The notes under the pieces: model-generated
Seen by the model: only the letters and a program-made list of their open reading frames with translations
The model's database searches: none
What the model was told of the DNA's origin: nothing
Position numbers and translations under genes: made by a program
Assembly (NCBI GenBank): GCA_946886725.1
Contig: CAMPJF010000061.1
Span: 1-6,272 of the forward strand
Length of the DNA: 6,272 bases
Reading direction: 5' to 3'
From: an uncultured Candidatus Saccharibacteria bacterium
GTDB lineage: Bacteria; Patescibacteria; Saccharimonadia; Saccharimonadales; UBA6022
Shown here: piece by piece, positions 5,136 through 6,272 of the stretch
Numbering within the stretch: the first letter of the stretch is position 1
How the letters are laid out: the number at the start of each line of letters is the position of its first letter

Positions 5136-6233
5136 ATGAGTAAACGTGATTATTACGAAGTACTAGGCGTCAGCAAGAATGCTTCTGCGGACGAACTTAA
5201 AAAAGCCTACCGCAAGGCAGCTGTTCAACATCACCCCGATAAAGAGGGTGGTGACGAGACGAAGTTTAAAGAGATTAACGAAGCCTACGAAGTACTAAAG
5301 GATCAGCAAAAACGTCAGCGATACGATCAGTTTGGCCATGCGGGAGTTGGTGGAAATGGTGGCGGTGGCTACGGTGGTGGAAATCCATTTGAAGGTTTTG
5401 GTGGGCAGAACGTACATTTCGATTTTGGCGATGGCGGACTAGGCGATATATTCGGGCAGTTTTTTGGCGGCGGGGCTGGCCCGCAGCAGCGCGGCCCAAA
5501 GCGCGGGCGTGACGTCGAAACAACATTGACGCTCGCATTTGAGCAAGCGATTTTTGGTGTGGAAGAAGAGATTACTCTTGATATGGAGGACGAATGTTCG
5601 CACTGTAAGGGCACGACTGTCGAGCCTGGCCATAGTATGAAGACTTGCCCGACCTGCAAGGGAGCGGGTCAGCAGGCGCGAGTAATGAATACGATATTTG
5701 GTCAAATCCAACAAGCGGTTACCTGCGAGACATGTCATGGCGCTGGCAAAATCCCCGAAAAGGTCTGTACAGTTTGTAAGGGCAAGGGCACTGAACGTCG
5801 CAAGCAGAAAGTGACGCTAAAGGTCCCTGCAGGAATTGATGACGGTTCGACGATTCGCTTAAAAGAACGCGGCGAAGCCATTGGCGCTGGTGAACGAGGG
5901 GACCTATATGTCCATATTCGCGTCAAAGCACACAAGAAATTTACGCGCGAAGGCGATATTATACTATCCGAAGAGCACGTTAGCATGATTGATGCTGCGC
6001 TGGGGACGGAAATTGACGTTGATACTGTTGACGGCGCTGTTCGGATGAAAGTTCCAGCCGGTACGCAGAGCGGGACGGATTTTAAATTATCTAATCATGG
6101 CGTACCACACCTTCGTAATGCCACGCGCGGCCCTCAGATCGTTAGCATTATTGTCGATACTCCGACAAAATTGAGCAAAAAGCAAAAAGAACTGCTCGAG
6201 CAGTTTGACACGAAAAAACGCGGAATATTTTAA
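5136..6233 (+). CDS. dnaJ: DnaJ, Hsp40 co-chaperone (type I)
   Basis: DnaJ binds unfolded proteins, passes them to DnaK and stimulates its ATPase. The 365 residues carry all type I parts. The J domain is at about 4-67, starting [11 protein letters not shown], with the essential HPD at 33-35. A Gly/Phe-rich region follows at about 68-120. The zinc region is at about 150-220 with four CxxC pairs at C154/C157, C171/C174, C197/C200 and C211/C214. The C-terminal substrate and dimer domains fill about 122-150 and 220-345. The first zinc repeat reads CSHCKGTT, so its usual last glycine is replaced; the other three end in GxG. The ATG at 5136 is fixed by the conserved N-terminus, yet no Shine-Dalgarno site precedes it and the -10 box lies eight bases upstream. 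CIRCE 3 puts it under HrcA control, separately from dnaK. No clear hairpin terminator is visible in the remaining 39 bp. Confidence 0.98.
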   Translation: MSKRDYYEVLGVSKNASADELKKAYRKAAVQHHPDKEGGDETKFKEINEAYEVLKDQQKRQRYDQFGHAGVGGNGGGGYGGGNPFEGFGGQNVHFDFGDGGLGDIFGQFFGGGAGPQQRGPKRGRDVETTLTLAFEQAIFGVEEEITLDMEDECSHCKGTTVEPGHSMKTCPTCKGAGQQARVMNTIFGQIQQAVTCETCHGAGKIPEKVCTVCKGKGTERRKQKVTLKVPAGIDDGSTIRLKERGEAIGAGERGDLYVHIRVKAHKKFTREGDIILSEEHVSMIDAALGTEIDVDTVDGAVRMKVPAGTQSGTDFKLSNHGVPHLRNATRGPQIVSIIVDTPTKLSKKQKELLEQFDTKKRGIF

Positions 6234-6272
6234 AAAGCGCTAGTGGTATTGACTTTTTATACTGTTTATGTT

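Noticed and set aside
6192..6203. Perfect 12-bp palindrome CTGCTCGAGCAG near the end of dnaJ.
   Set aside because: It encodes ordinary conserved-looking C-terminal residues (LLEQ), stands alone and has no repeat partner; chance is sufficient.
12..6233. All six stop codons are TAA or TAG, suggesting possible UGA recoding as in some small-genome lineages.
   Set aside because: No in-frame TGA is seen in any conserved gene here, and six stops are too few to show avoidance. The standard code explains everything.
6231..6259. A-run and T-run after the dnaJ stop as a hairpin terminator.
   Set aside because: Only about six A-T pairs could form across a long loop with no GC stem, which is too weak to call.
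6249..6263. TTGACT and TATACT near the right edge, as a promoter for a gene beyond the window.
   Set aside because: The two boxes are too close to pair with each other, a -10 for TTGACT would fall at the window edge, and no -35 fits TATACT. It cannot be judged here.

Overview
The window is a bacterial heat-shock (chaperone) locus with every gene on the + strand. Order: a 44-codon peptide gene, grpE, a PfpI/DJ-1-family gene, dnaK, an FAD-dependent D-2-hydroxyacid dehydrogenase-like gene, and dnaJ. The three HrcA-type operators (CIRCE elements) show regulation by the HrcA repressor, although hrcA itself is not in the window. Base composition is moderate (about mid-40s percent GC by eye). Compact genes, a short GrpE and apparently leaderless genes suggest a small-genome bacterium. 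A Candidate Phyla Radiation lineage such as Saccharibacteria is my best guess, from general resemblance only. The standard genetic code fits: all six genes read through cleanly, and all end in TAA or TAG.

Layout. Positions 1-146 hold a small gene whose product is built entirely of four 11-residue repeats with a thin polar stripe; its stop codon overlaps the grpE ribosome binding site. grpE (157-621) follows directly. After a 78-bp gap comes a PfpI/YhbO-like gene (700-1242). The 146-bp gap before dnaK is a dense control region: a perfect CIRCE whose spacer carries the -35 box of one promoter, then a second degenerate CIRCE that overlaps a second promoter. dnaK (1389-3290) ends at a strong hairpin terminator (3295-3324). 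The FAD oxidoreductase gene (3422-5068) has its own promoter-like sequence and no Shine-Dalgarno site. A third CIRCE, again with the -35 box in its spacer, precedes dnaJ (5136-6233); its -10 box ends only 8 bp before the dnaJ ATG, so this mRNA is probably leaderless.

How the genes work together. DnaK is the ATP-driven Hsp70, DnaJ delivers substrates and triggers ATP hydrolysis, and GrpE exchanges the nucleotide. The PfpI/DJ-1-family protein would add protection or repair of damaged proteins. The FAD enzyme has no obvious chaperone role and lies between dnaK and dnaJ with a separate promoter. The most novel items are the hendecad-repeat peptide coupled to grpE, the repeated CIRCE/promoter module, and the probable leaderless start of dnaJ.
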